DNA from: Sceloporus undulatus
Lineage: Eukaryota; Chordata; Lepidosauria; Squamata; Phrynosomatidae
Direction of reading: 5' to 3'
DNA length: 64,000 nucleotides
Assembly (NCBI RefSeq): GCF_019175285.1
Contig: NC_056523.1
Location: 112,737,351 to 112,801,350 of the forward strand
Positions 23,698-36,200 of the stretch are shown piece by piece. Position 1 is the stretch's first letter. Each line of letters opens with the position of its first letter. The translations under genes were made by a program, and so were the position numbers. Below the pieces are notes generated by a model. It saw only the letters and a program-made list of their open reading frames with translations, made no database searches and was not told the origin of the DNA.

Positions 23698-24242
23698 GTG
23701 TGATGTCAGGGGAGAGACAATGACTACAGCATTGTATCTTCTGAAACCCATTTTGCATGAACAATAAGCGAGCATTTGAAATAAAGAAATAACGTGAACT
23801 GTAGGAAAGTTGGAATAATGGATAGAGTATTAGAGGAAGATGGTTAACCTTTTCATATCAGACTTTTCTTCCTCCTTAAAATTTATGTCCTTTTCCCACT
23901 GCAAGGCTAGAGTTATTTTGGGCAAAAAGATGTCCACAGGAAAAGGCTTAATCAACATCCTCCCCCCATACACCATGCTGACTCAAGATTTCAGCATCCT
24001 ACAGCTGCTTTTCATTCAAAATAAAATTGGTAGAAAATTACAATTGTGTGTCACACATAGTTTGGCCCTCATTAGTCCACATCATAACTCTGTTAAGTAG
24101 CTATCATCACTTTTGTTAATGGTAACTACTTTTACGGGTATCTTGATATGAATAGTAGAAAATGGGGATGTACAAAATGAAAATATAAGAAAACCACCAA
24201 ATATGTGAAAATGAGAATAATTTCTTTAAAATTATTAACATG
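23698..24242. other. No gene or recognised repeat
   Basis: Nothing recognised in this stretch. Confidence 0.5.
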
Positions 24243-24690
24243 CAATATTTCTGATGACTTGTGACAACCCTATGAATGAAAGACCTCCAAGATCCTCAGC
24301 CATCAACTGTCCCTTTCAAATCTTGTAAATTCAGAACCATGGCTTCTTTGATTGAATCAATCCACCAGTAATCTGGTCTCCCTCTTTTTCAACTGCCTTC
24401 CATTTACAAAGCATTACTACCTTTTCTACTGAGCCGCCTCATCTCATGATATTCCAACAATATGACAGTCTTAGTTTAATAATCTTTGCTGCTAGTGAGA
24501 ATTCAGGCTTGATTTACTCTATACCCATTCATTTCTTTTGGCCAGTCCACAGTAGCTGTAGAAGTCTTTTGCAGCACTTTATTTTATATGAGTTGATTTT
24601 CTTGTCAGCTTTTTTCACTATCCAGCTTGCACAACCATACTTAGAAACTGGAAATAGAATGGTTGGATGATTCTGACATTGCTATTTAAT
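24243..24690 (-). mobile_element. BovB LINE 3' portion
   Basis: It reads gacaaccctatgaatgaaag, acctccaagatcctcagcca and ggttggatgattctgacatt, the reverse complement of the BovB C-terminal coding and 3' region. Confidence 0.75.
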
Positions 24691-24959
24691 GCTACCATGG
24701 GGTGGGATGGGGAGAGAGAGTTGATGAATGTGTCTGTTCCTGTGAGTTTCTACATGTTATAACCATATTACAAGCAAGGGCTAAGGCAACAGGCCTTTGG
24801 GATGTTCTTCTGGCTAACATTATATACGTTAAAGACACTTTTTGGGTCTCAGTAAAGTTGAAAAGCAGTAGGAGAAGTTAAAGGCAGTAGGAAAAGAGGA
24901 AGATTGCAATACAATTGAAGTGATTTAATTAAGGTTCTAAGTCTGCAAGAACCTGAGTT

Positions 24960-25027
24960 CTTGGATGTCTCTCATTCTTAGGGTCACCATAAGTCAGAGT
25001 TGATCTGATGTCAAATAACAACAACAA
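24960..25027 (+). mobile_element. BovB or Sauria SINE 3' tail
   Basis: It reads agggtcaccataagtcagag ending with an (aac)n tail. Too short to tell LINE from SINE, since they share this tail. Confidence 0.55.
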
Positions 25028-25312
25028 ATTGGGTTTCGGAGCCCAGTCAATAATATCCAAGAAAGTAATTTCCTGGATATGTACTCAGGCCTGTTGTCTT
25101 TATAGTACATGAGGTTTCTGCCAATGATTTGAACTACATTCCTCATTTGAGTTAGAAGAACATATGTAAGAGCAATGAATTCACATTTGTGAAAGATAAG
25201 GAACATAACAAAAGATTTCCATAGAACTGCAGAGATAGAATGAATCTGTTTTAGGCATTAATAAAAACATATAGACGAACGATATAAGATCACCTTTACT
25301 TTTTCTTTACAG

Positions 25313-25524
25313 CTCCTGTCATGGCAAATGACAGCCCAGAAGAGCTCCCAGCCAAAGAGACTCCAGAGGCTGAAAAACATATATATGAGACAGTGATATG
25401 GCCTGATAAAGCTGAGCAGAACCAGCAGCTGGCTGTGGAAGAGCTCATCAACACAGAGATCAGCTATGTACACAACCTTCAACTGTGCATTTCAGATATC
25501 CGTATCCACCTCCAGAATAAGCAG
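25313..25524 (+). CDS. ARHGEF37: ARHGEF37 coding exon 1 (residues 1-68) with 8 bases of 5' UTR
   Basis: The acceptor follows a pyrimidine tract ending in tttctttacag at 25302-25312. The ATG is at 25321 and the donor gtgaga begins at 25525. The exon encodes an acidic N-terminus and the start of the DH domain, including [20 protein letters not shown] (residues 37-56), the CR1-like helix that RhoGEF families conserve. It ends in phase 0. Because the exon has an acceptor upstream of the ATG, an untranslated first exon must exist further 5'. Confidence 0.93.
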
Positions 25525-28500
25525 GTGAGAGAGAGAAAAAGGGGGAGCACTAAACCTCAAATCATTTATTTGGGAGTAAATGTTCAAGAGCCACCAAAAC
25601 ATTTAAAATCCCCAGTAGTCTATCCCAAATTATATAAACAGAAATGCTTTTGGGAGATGCACAAAGCAGTGGCACCACTAGGGCAGTGTGGGAGGAGTGA
25701 ACGGCACTAGATTACATGATTAGAAGTGATGATACCAAAATGACTTCCATATCTGGGAAAATGCTGGCTCCATGCTGGCCAGCAAGCAAGAAGGCTTGTT
25801 GGATGGCAAAGCTCTTCCTTGTGTTTATCCATCCTGTAGCTTAGCCTGGATCACTCCTCCCTCCCACTTCCTCCCCCCTCTAGCATGTGGACAGCTTATG
25901 CTAGAGCAGTCTCTCCAAGCAGCTGTTGCTTCTGGCAACATCTGCATGAGATAAATTTCAGACAGGTCCATGAGATTATCACATCAAGTGACAACCACCC
26001 TAGTGATGCCACTGGAACAAAGTTAAGTATTCTTATGTGAACTTATGTGATGGTAGTTAATTTTTACAGAGAGAAGACTGAACAGATGTTTTTGACTGAA
26101 TGCCAGCAAATTGGGAAGATACAGTACATTCTAGGGTGGGATAATATAATTCACAAGCTGTTGTTAAAATCTTCCACAATGCTTCCAGCAAGAACAGGGA
26201 ATGCACAGATATTCAGAAATTTTCTTGGAGGTGACTTCTGGAACTTATTGCCAGAACGTTTCTCCTAGAGCTTGGAAAAGTTACTATTTTGAACTATAAC
26301 TCCTAGAATCTCCAGACAACATGTTCAGTAGATTCTGAAAGTAGTTCAGAAAAGTAACCCTTACAAGATTTAGATTATTTTGGCAGGCAGGCAGTGACTA
26401 CCAAGCACTAGTTGCTCTTCTGTTCTTTGCTTTGATTCTGTAACAATTTGGTCTAAATTTCTGTATTAACAAAATCAACAGCTGTTTGAGGTAGTCTTGG
26501 AAGCAGAGTTGGAAGAGAGCAATCACCATGCAAACAATAGTCACTTTCTTGCTTTTGAAAAATGGGGACACATGTTTAGCACAGAAAAGGAAGTTGGGCA
26601 CACAATCCTATTGTGTTTTTCAGCTGCCTGAACTCAACCTGGAAGGACTGTTCTCAAATATCGATGATGTACTACAAGTTTCTAAACATTTCCTAGAAGG
26701 ACTTGAAACTACAGTGAAACAGGACCATGAGCAGCTTTTTCGTATCAGTGAGTGCAAAAATCCTACATCAATTAGGGAGAGCATCAAGCCCCAGAGGGGC
26801 ATCTGCTGTTTTTGGTGGAGAGGGAAAGGAAGCAATTCATGTGATGAAAAAGTAGCTGGTCATGGTTCAGAAGAAGGAAGAAATATGGGTGTACTTACAG
26901 ATGGTACCTTCCCTTCCCTTTCCCTTGGAGCCCAGACCAGCCCCATCTCCATTGTCTGAATTGCCTCCTTCCTCCCCTTTTATCACTGAACAGCAGCAGC
27001 AGCATTATGGAGGAGGTTTTGGATGGGACCGAAATGGCTAGAGAATAGCATTCCTCTGAGAGGGTGTAACTTCCCCAAAGTCACCCAGTTAGTGGGTTTT
27101 CATGATTGAGCAAGATTCAAACCCTGGCCTCCAGAGTCACAATCTGGTGCTCAAACCACTATATGATACTGCCTCCCAAGCCACACTTACACATGCATAT
27201 ATCACTAACAGAACTTCACTCAATCAATTCTATATTTGACTTTTGGGAATAAATACTATTAGGCCAGCAATAATATTGCAAGCAATGTTATTCATGTAAT
27301 GTACAGAAGCACCATCTCTCCTGATCAAACACACCTAGTTTAGTAAGGGGAACTGCGCAAGAGGTAAACATTTTCAAAATCAAAAGATTTTGATGCCAGT
27401 TGGTTTCAGTGTTAATTCGCTATGCCTCTGATTCTAAAACTGTTGTTGCTCTCTGTAGCAGGAAAACATAATTACTTTGAAGGTATTTACAAATGACTAA
27501 GAAGAAAACAAGCGTTGATCATTTGTGCCAGAATAATAAAATTCATACTCAAAATTATGGACAAAGGGAAGGTCATAGCAGGATTTCACCTCTAGTGCTG
27601 CATCTGGCTGTTAAGAAGGCTATTCTGTATGCTAACTAAAGGGAGGGAAATTATGAATTACTGGATCAGAAAGCAGAGTGGCAGGAGCTTGGAGGGCATG
27701 TGAAGCATGAGGACTGTAACCAGTCAGTTAGCAGAACATAAAAAGCAGTCACTTAGGCAACTGCTATCTGAGCCATTAATTGGTTTCTGACTTAGAATCT
27801 CTCCTGCTTCTGCTCCTTTACTTCTTAGTAGTCCCCACCCTGGGTCTCCAAGTGCTGTTGATGACCAGATGCCATAACCACAAAAGAGGACAAGACACCA
27901 CAGAATGTAGGACATAAAGAAAAAATGGAGGAAATGACAAAAAAGCTAAAAACACTAATATAAATATAAATTCATTTTATATAGTTTATTTAAAGCTATA
28001 GTATATATAGGCACGTTACAGACCGCCGAAAAGCGGCGGCCTGCACCCGCTCCTTTCCCCGCCAGATCAGGGCCTCAGTGGCTAGAGCGGCAGCCGCGGA
28101 GACCCTGATCCGCCGCTTTCCAGGCCGTGGGGAAGCGGCAAAAGGCTGCTTCCCCGCAGCCTGGAAAGGGGTGTCCTTGGGGCTTCAAGCCCCAAGGACC
28201 CCCCGCTGTGGCCAGGAGGAGGAGAAAGGGGCTGCTTGGCCCCTTTCTCCTCTGCGTCGCTGGGTGCAGCCATCTAAAGGCTGCGCCCAGAGACACAAAG
28301 CTGGAAGGAGCTCCGAAACGGAGCTCCTTCTGGGGCCGCGGAAAGGGCGCACTAGGCGCCCTCGCATGGCCCCACTACGTCACAACCGCGCCGCCTCGTT
28401 TAGAGGTGGCACGGTCATGACATAGTAATGGCAACGACCGTGTGGAATGGCCGCCACCATTTTGTGCGCGCTCCGTGCATCCTAGGGGTGGGGGCGTCCA

Positions 28501-29645
28501 GAAAGGACGCCCCTTTGTAACCCTAGCACGTGCAGAGTGCGCACTTTTAGGCCGGTCTGTAACTGGCCATAGTGTATTTATTATGTACTCAGCCATATTT
28601 TTCTGATGAATTTATCTTTGTTAAAATGCCTTGTTGGCTTGCAAGATACTTATAAAACTCTTAGCAAAACAGATGCTTAAAATTGTACACTAGTCCCTCC
28701 ACATTTGAAGATTTGACTTTTGAGGATTTGATTATTCATGGCGTTTTATTAGTTTGTTCTGTCTAGGAGTCTCTAGGTTCTCCAGAGCAACTCTATGGTC
28801 AGTTTTAACTAAACATTGCACTGAAGGACCTAGAGATTTCTAGAGAGAACATTCCACTAGGCATTTGCAGCTCTTCCAGCGCTATTCTATGGTCAATGTC
28901 TGGCAGGTGTTGACCACAGAGTTGCACTGGAGGACCTCTTGGTTGAGAGGAAGTGATTTACATGTTGATCTGTGTGTTGGTCTGTTATTAAATAGCAAGG
29001 CCTCAGGATGAAAGGATACACAAGGAAGATTTGTGTTTGGCCCGGGACAGACAGCCCCAAAGAGGCAGCCTGGCGGTGGCCTGTTTTCCTCCAAGTTAAT
29101 GCCACAGCAGCCAAATGGCACTGCATCCCTCCAGACCCAAAAGAACCTGGAAACAACAGGTTCTTTTTGGCATGTGAGGATGATGTCATCAGTGCATCCA
29201 AGATGCAAGCGCGGTGCCCGGAGGTGTGGACACAGCATTGCGCTTGCATCATGCACACGTGCCACATATGGGTGGTGCCACATAAAGATGGCACTGTCCA
29301 TAAGTGTTAGGGTTCCCGAGCATGCGGATGCTGCATGCTCTGGAACCCTAAAATTGGCCCCAGGTCGTCGCCAATTGGTAGTCTGTACTGGGCCATTGTC
29401 TGCTGGGAAAACTCCTGACCCTTGGTGATGTTCATTTGCATGCGCTGAGTTTTGGCATTTTTCAGGACTGGTAACCAAACTTGGTTTACTTTCAGGGTTT
29501 CTTCTTTTCTATTGAAGTTGTCCAGGTGTTTGTGGATTTCAATGGCTCTCCTGTGCATCCTGACCTGGTAGTTGTTGGCATGGTCCAGAATTTCAGTGTT
29601 TTCAAATAGCTTTTTATGCCCATGTGCATTTATAACATGTTCTGC

Positions 29646-29704
<59 letters not shown>

Positions 29705-32700
29705 GGGTTTATTTATATGCCACCCGATCACTGGGAATCCGGGCGGCTTTCAACAGAGGTGATAATAGACTGCTGCAGTGTCCCCCGTCTTCCTTGATTC
29801 ATGTTTGAACACTGCATTTGGTGGTCCCTATGTAGACTTGTCTTCAGCTGCATGGTATGCGGTAAATTCCTTCAGCCATGAAAGGGTCCTTTGCTGAGTG
29901 CAGCATTTGCTGGATTTTCTTGGTTGATTTGTAGATCATTTGGAGGTTGTGTTTCCTCCTTAGTTTCCTTATTCTGTCTGTGACAGGTGGGAGAACCATT
30001 TTGAACTCCTGGTGGTTGTAGATCCTGCTTCCATATTGCCACATTTTAGGGCCTTCTGTCTGTTTTGGCACGCCCACATACGCACACACACACACAACAT
30101 CTGCTACTTACTTCAACCACTGTACCAGCAGCACATCAAAGACAAAACTCTCACCTTGAGTTTATGTAAACTGAGTAGCATTACTGGGAAGTTTGCAGAG
30201 GTGCTAATCACCTCAGAAACAAACTACATTCTTCCTGGTTTAAGGCAAGTTGCAAAATTATTTCCTCCCTTGACTGCCAGAATGGAGATATATGGCCTAT
30301 GGCCATATATTGCCCACTTTTGTTTAGACCCCAATGAGGAAATTCTGCCCATTGTGACTTCAGCTGTCACTTGTAGAATTGCAGATCAGCAGCTTTAAGA
30401 AAGTAGCAAGGATCAACAAAGAGTGGCTGATAGTTAGCCAGTGCTGCCAAATACTAGTCACTAGCTATTTTTAATTAGTTTATTAATTAATGAGTCAATT
30501 CTTACTGCAGGTTTCTACATTTCTCATATATTTCACATAAACATGAATAATTGTAGAGATGTGAGGAATAATAGCTTCAGTGGCTACCTATCATGCAAAT
30601 CTGACTGAATCTCTGATGTTACTGTCTTGTAACTTGGCTACTTCAGGCACCTTATTCCAAGAGTCCAAGGAGGAGATGGAGAATGTGTATAAGGTTTATT
30701 GTGCCAACTATGACCAAGCTCTACTACTGCTGGAGATATACAGGAAAGACCCAAGGCTGCAAAAAGAGATTGTGGATACCCTGACTTCCACAGTGTAAGT
30801 AGTTCCTTTGATGGTATCAGCGATGGTGTGATTCACACATCCAATGTATTAAAACCTCCTGAAGCTGAAACCTGTGCTGGACACTGTTTTGACATTGACA
30901 CAATTGACTCAATTGAGCATTATTTGCAAGTTAAATGAGAGACTGAAACTGCTGTCCCTTACACCTATTGTAATGGTTTAAGAGAAATGGAAGACAAAGT
31001 AAATAATTTGTCAGCTAATGGAATTTCTGTATCGGGCACTAGAATACACAATTCATTTGGTCTCTGTGACCAAGAGCATACTTTACCCTAAAGATTTAAT
31101 AACTACAGTCATGTTGTTGAGTGAGTTTTCTGTAATGTTTGTCTATGTGTCTGCAGTCCTAAATCCTTATATTTTCTCCTCTGTTACTTGGCCAAAGATT
31201 TTAGCAGACCACCACTGGCGATTAATCTAAATGTGAGAAGAAGTGAGCTAACCTGGATATAAAAATGTCTACTTTTCAGCCTGTTCTTCATGTCTATTTC
31301 TGGAGGTGTCTTTTTTAAAAAAGATTGTCAGTCTTGCCGTTTTACTTATGCTCCTGCAGGCACCTACTCCCAGGCTCTGTTACTTCTTCTCTCCCTGTTT
31401 GAGAGAAGAATCAGTCCCAGAATGAGTTTGTTAGCTAAACAAACATGACATTGTGTGTAATGAGGCAAGGACATCAGTCAGTGGCTGGAAGCATGTGTGC
31501 CCTTTGGGTCACTCCATCACTTCAGCTGGCTGAGACACTTCTCTGATTGACTGAGCATGGAAGTGACCATTTTCTTTTCCAAATAAGCAAAGACACACTC
31601 TCCAAATCAGACTGAGTAAATCTGCCAGTGTCCACACACATCACTGGAATATGGCATATACCGGTTAGTATCAACTGATGTCTAGCTTTGAATTTCCAGG
31701 AGTTTTGCTATTTAAAAATTTGAGTGTAAGTTGACTGTGCAAAGACTGGAATGTTTCACCTTCCTGCTGTAACTGATTACTGGTAGTTCCCAGTATCCAC
31801 AATGCATTCTGTGCCTGCATACTCATCTTTGACAACTTCTAGAGTTGAATGGTCTTTTGGCTGCACACCCCCACCCACCCCTACCAGTATGCACATTCTA
31901 GACAACTGCAGCTCAAATCCCACTAGTTCTTATCCACCATAGTGGTACTGTGTATTAAAGATGAGTAAGACCACAGAGGGGAGGAGGGGGAGTTGTGTGA
32001 GTTGATAGATAACCACTTGGAGAACCACAGTTACAGCTACAGCAACCTTTTTTTTATGGCATTTATACCCCACTCTTCAGCCCTAAAGGCTCTCAGAGCG
32101 CCTTGCAATTATTATTTTTAATTAGACAGTTCCCTGCCCTCAAGCTTACGATCTAAAATACATGCCACAAAAGGAGAAGGGAATGGTGGTGGGAAAGGGG
32201 ATGAGGTCCAGTGATTATTCTTTCCCTCTGAGGCCTGGACCAAGGCAGATGGACTGACTGGAGGGAGGGGAGGGCTCTTCTTCAGGCTAGCCCTGGTGGA
32301 GCTGGGCCTGCCTGTTCACTCCCTCACAGGCCAAAGGATGACAGCTATCATGGAGGGAGGACTCTCTCTCTTCAGGCTAGCCCTGGTGACCTTGTTTGTC
32401 TTGTTCATGGTCTCTGTGATTCATAGGATCTGTGATTCACAAAGAGGTACAACCCTTACTGCTCTAATAACAGAAACTCAGGGAGTCAGACCCTCAGCTG
32501 GAGGCAGGCCAGAATGTTCTGAAGCCCCATTAAAATTTTAATATGTGTTTTTTTGGACAGGCCTCACACTAGTGCTTCAGATCTGAGCTTCTTCCTGGTG
32601 ATGCCAGTGCAACGGATCACAAAATACCCACTTCTGCTGCAGAAGATTTTGGAAAACACTCCAGACAATGATAGTGCCTATGGAGCCCTTCAGGCTGCAG

Positions 32701-33211
32701 CCTCTACTATGTCAGATGTCAATGCCAATATCAATGAGTACAAAAGGCAAAAGGAAGTAGGTGAGGGATGACTGTTTTCTTGTTCCTTCTCTTGCATAGC
32801 TGAACCTGCAGGAGGTCTGTATCATATGGCTGGTTTCAGTGCCATGGAGCTATTTTTTTCCACTTAAATCTTTGGCCCTCCAAATATTATGGTTACAAGT
32901 CCCATAATTAATCCCTAAAGATAGTCCATGCTGGTGGGGACTTGTGGGTGTTCAAGTTTGAAATATGTGGAAGATCAAATGTTTACCAAGGCCTAAATAC
33001 CCCAAAGGTACCAGATTCTGTTAGATATTGGAAGTTAACCAGGGTCAGCCCTGGTCAGTAATTGGATGGGAGACTACCAAAGAATACTGGGTGCTGTAGG
33101 CTATATTTCAGAGGAAGGAACTGATAAAACCACCTCTGAGTATTCCTTGCTTAAGAAAACCCAATGAAATTCATGGGGTCACCATACGCATAAATTGGCA
33201 GGTACAATGAA

Positions 33212-33255
<44 letters not shown>

Positions 33256-36200
33256 GCTTCACCATTCCTGCTTTGTGATATATGCTTGCTATCACTTGGC
33301 AGGACAGTGTAGTCTAGATTATGTGGGTTAATCTGAGGATAACTCAGCCTCAATGGCATGAAGAAAGTACCAACAAAGGAACCATAGAGATGAAAAAATA
33401 AACCTAACATCATTTTTTTCAGTAATTTTCTGAGCCAGTGCTTGTGACTTACAAATTTAACATGCTAAAATTCAAAAAAAGTTCTGGATCTTAACCATGG
33501 TCTACAGCATTATTTTCAGATAGGTGATTTCTCACAGATATGGAGGAAAGCCTTTGTTGCAAGGAGAAGATGCCTTTCAATGCATGGTTTTGTTTTTTGA
33601 GTTCTATTGCTGGCAAATCAATAGCTTGAACATGAGATTAAGTATAATTTGTCAGATGAAGAAATGAAGCGAATTTTGCAGCAGAAGGGATTGGAAAAGA
33701 CTTGCTATCATAAGCAAGGTTGCATTTTATCTAGACTCTTATTAGTATTGACTTCTTCAGATAGACAGTTACTTATTATGTATTGTATTTATATTCTACG
33801 TTTCCTTGAATCCAAGGCAATTTGTGTGACTCTTCTCCTCTGTACTGTATCTGCATAATGATCCTGTGAGGCAGGAGAGGCTTAATTGGGACCCCAACCT
33901 GGGCTGCATCTGCATCTTCACTGGAAAAACAATGTAATTTGGTACCATTTTAACTGCCATAGTTCATTAGAATTCTGGGATTTGTAGTTCTGTGAGCTAT
34001 TTACCCTTTTTGTCAGAGAGTTCTGATACCACAACAAACTACAAATTCCAAGATCCCATAGCATTGAGCCATGGGAGTTAAAGTTGTGTAAAACTGCATT
34101 ATTTTTGCAGTACAGATGCAGTCCTTGATGTTGTTAGCTGCCTTTGAATCAACCTCAACTAATGGCAACCCTGTGAATGAATAGTCTCCAAGCTCCCCAT
34201 CCTCTACCTCTCTATTCAGGTCCTGTAGGCTCAGGCCCACGAGTCTATCCATCTGGCATGTGGTCTTCCTCTCTTTCTACTGCCCTCTATCTTCCCCTGC
34301 ATAAATTTCTAATTTTCTAATGAGTAATTTTTTCTCATAAAGGGGCCAAAGTACAACAGCCTCAATTTAGTAATCTTGGCTTCCAGGGAGAGTTCAGGCT
34401 TGATTAATTCTAGAACCCAATCATTTCCCAAAAAGACAAATAATTGGGTCCTAGACTAAATCAAACCTGAACTCTCCCTGGAAGCCAGCCCTGGATCCCA
34501 CAAATCCCAGTCCAACAGTCCAGCCACTACACCAGGCAGGCTCTCAGTGTGACGTAATATCTATGGATCTCTAGCCAAAGCTTCAGAAGGAGTGCAATAG
34601 CTTGCTGAGAGTATATTTGCTTCCTCCTGAGAGGTGGCTTAACTAGCATTGTCTCAAACCTGGGAATAGCTTTTGTTATGTGTTTATTTAATTCATTTGT
34701 TTCCTGCCTTTCTCTCAACATCCAAGGTGACTTTACAACCAAGTTAAAACAAGTGGGAGCTGAAAATATGTTTAGAAACAGCTGGAGTACCAGAATGATT
34801 CAAAAGAAGGAATTTTTCTACCATAAGGCACTCTTTCTCTTTTTATCTGGGACAAGGCTCAGTGGTGCAATATCTGTACTGCCAGATACCTAGGACTTTC
34901 TTTCCAGCCTTGTATAATGTGTCCCCTCTTTCTTTCCATCTAATCCATGTGACTGGGAATAGCAAATAAATACAATAAACCTGGGTACCTGACTCTGCGG
35001 GACCGGCTTGCTCGTCTCAACCCACACTCCATTGCCAAGAAGACCACACGACTGAGCCGCCTCTTCATGCATGAGGCTGGAATTGTGTCTAAGGTGAATA
35101 CTGCCATTTGCATCCCCATCTTGTTTCCTGGCTTCAGTTTAGTCCCACTCTCATTAAGTATGTGGAATGCCTGGTCGTGTCCTTGAGTGGTGGGACATGT
35201 GTGTGTGTGTGTGTGTAGGGCAAGCATACACAAATAGAGACTGACTTCTCTTGGTAATGAGAGTTCTTCAGGTGCCCACATTCCACCCATAGTTTCCATT
35301 CCATCACACTGAACTCACTGGTGACTTCAGGCTCCTTCATAAATAGCAATAAGCCATTACATTTTAGTCTCTCTGAGCACATGAGATCATTTTTGGGATC
35401 ATGACATCTGCACTGAAGAGATTGTATAACAACACCTGCTTGTGACCTGACTGAGGGTGTTCCTGTCTTGTGTAATGAGTATGATAACACAAGTCATTTA
35501 TGTTGTCCTCAAAGTATGCAAAGCATTTGCTTGTCCTCATCACACTGCCTGTTGTAAAATATCAGGCTTAACACCATTGCTGTTCTATGGATGCTGGAGT
35601 GTCTTGATTATGCTTAAGACTAGCCTTTATCAGGAACTGACCATAAGTAGCCTGATGCTACTGAGCTGAAGTACCAATCTTTTACTTTCACCAGCAGTTG
35701 CAGGGCAATGCAGCCTGGCCTATGTGACTTCTGAAGTGCAGGAATGGATTGAAATATCCTTGGTGGCAAAATAAAATAAATCCAGAAGCTGGGGGAAAAT
35801 CCAGTGGGAATAGCATTTCCTAGCAAACCTAATTAATTCCTTTCACTATCATACCTTAGCTGTTCAGCTTGAAAAGTTACTTTTAAGATGATGTGATATA
35901 ATCACATGCTGAAACCAGCTATAAGTGAGGTTCCAGAGCATCATCCTATTACCATTCAATTATGGATGAATTCAGAATATAGCCATTCTTTTTAAAAGTA
36001 ACTTCCCAAGCTTTGTCTAAGGAGCATGGCTGGGAAACTTTACCAGTTAGGCATCATAGCACTTCAGAAGTACAGAGGAAGACTATTTTGAACAATTAAT
36101 GCCACCCACGACCATAGGATATGCTTGGGAGTTTTACTTTACAGTGCTAGTAGAGTATCCCTTTGGAGAATGCTGACTCAGGGTATGCATGTAACATGAA

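Noticed and set aside
28010-28568. Possible internal CpG-island promoter in ARHGEF37
   Set aside because: The GC-richness is explained by a MITE with clear TIRs.
28882-29478. A 198-residue open frame on the minus strand
   Set aside because: It spans a MITE and part of a Penelope fragment. The frame is fortuitous and has no recognisable protein family.
33007-33103. Functional 5S rRNA gene
   Set aside because: It is partial at the 5' end, has several changes in conserved positions, and is joined to a SINE tail with a microsatellite end.
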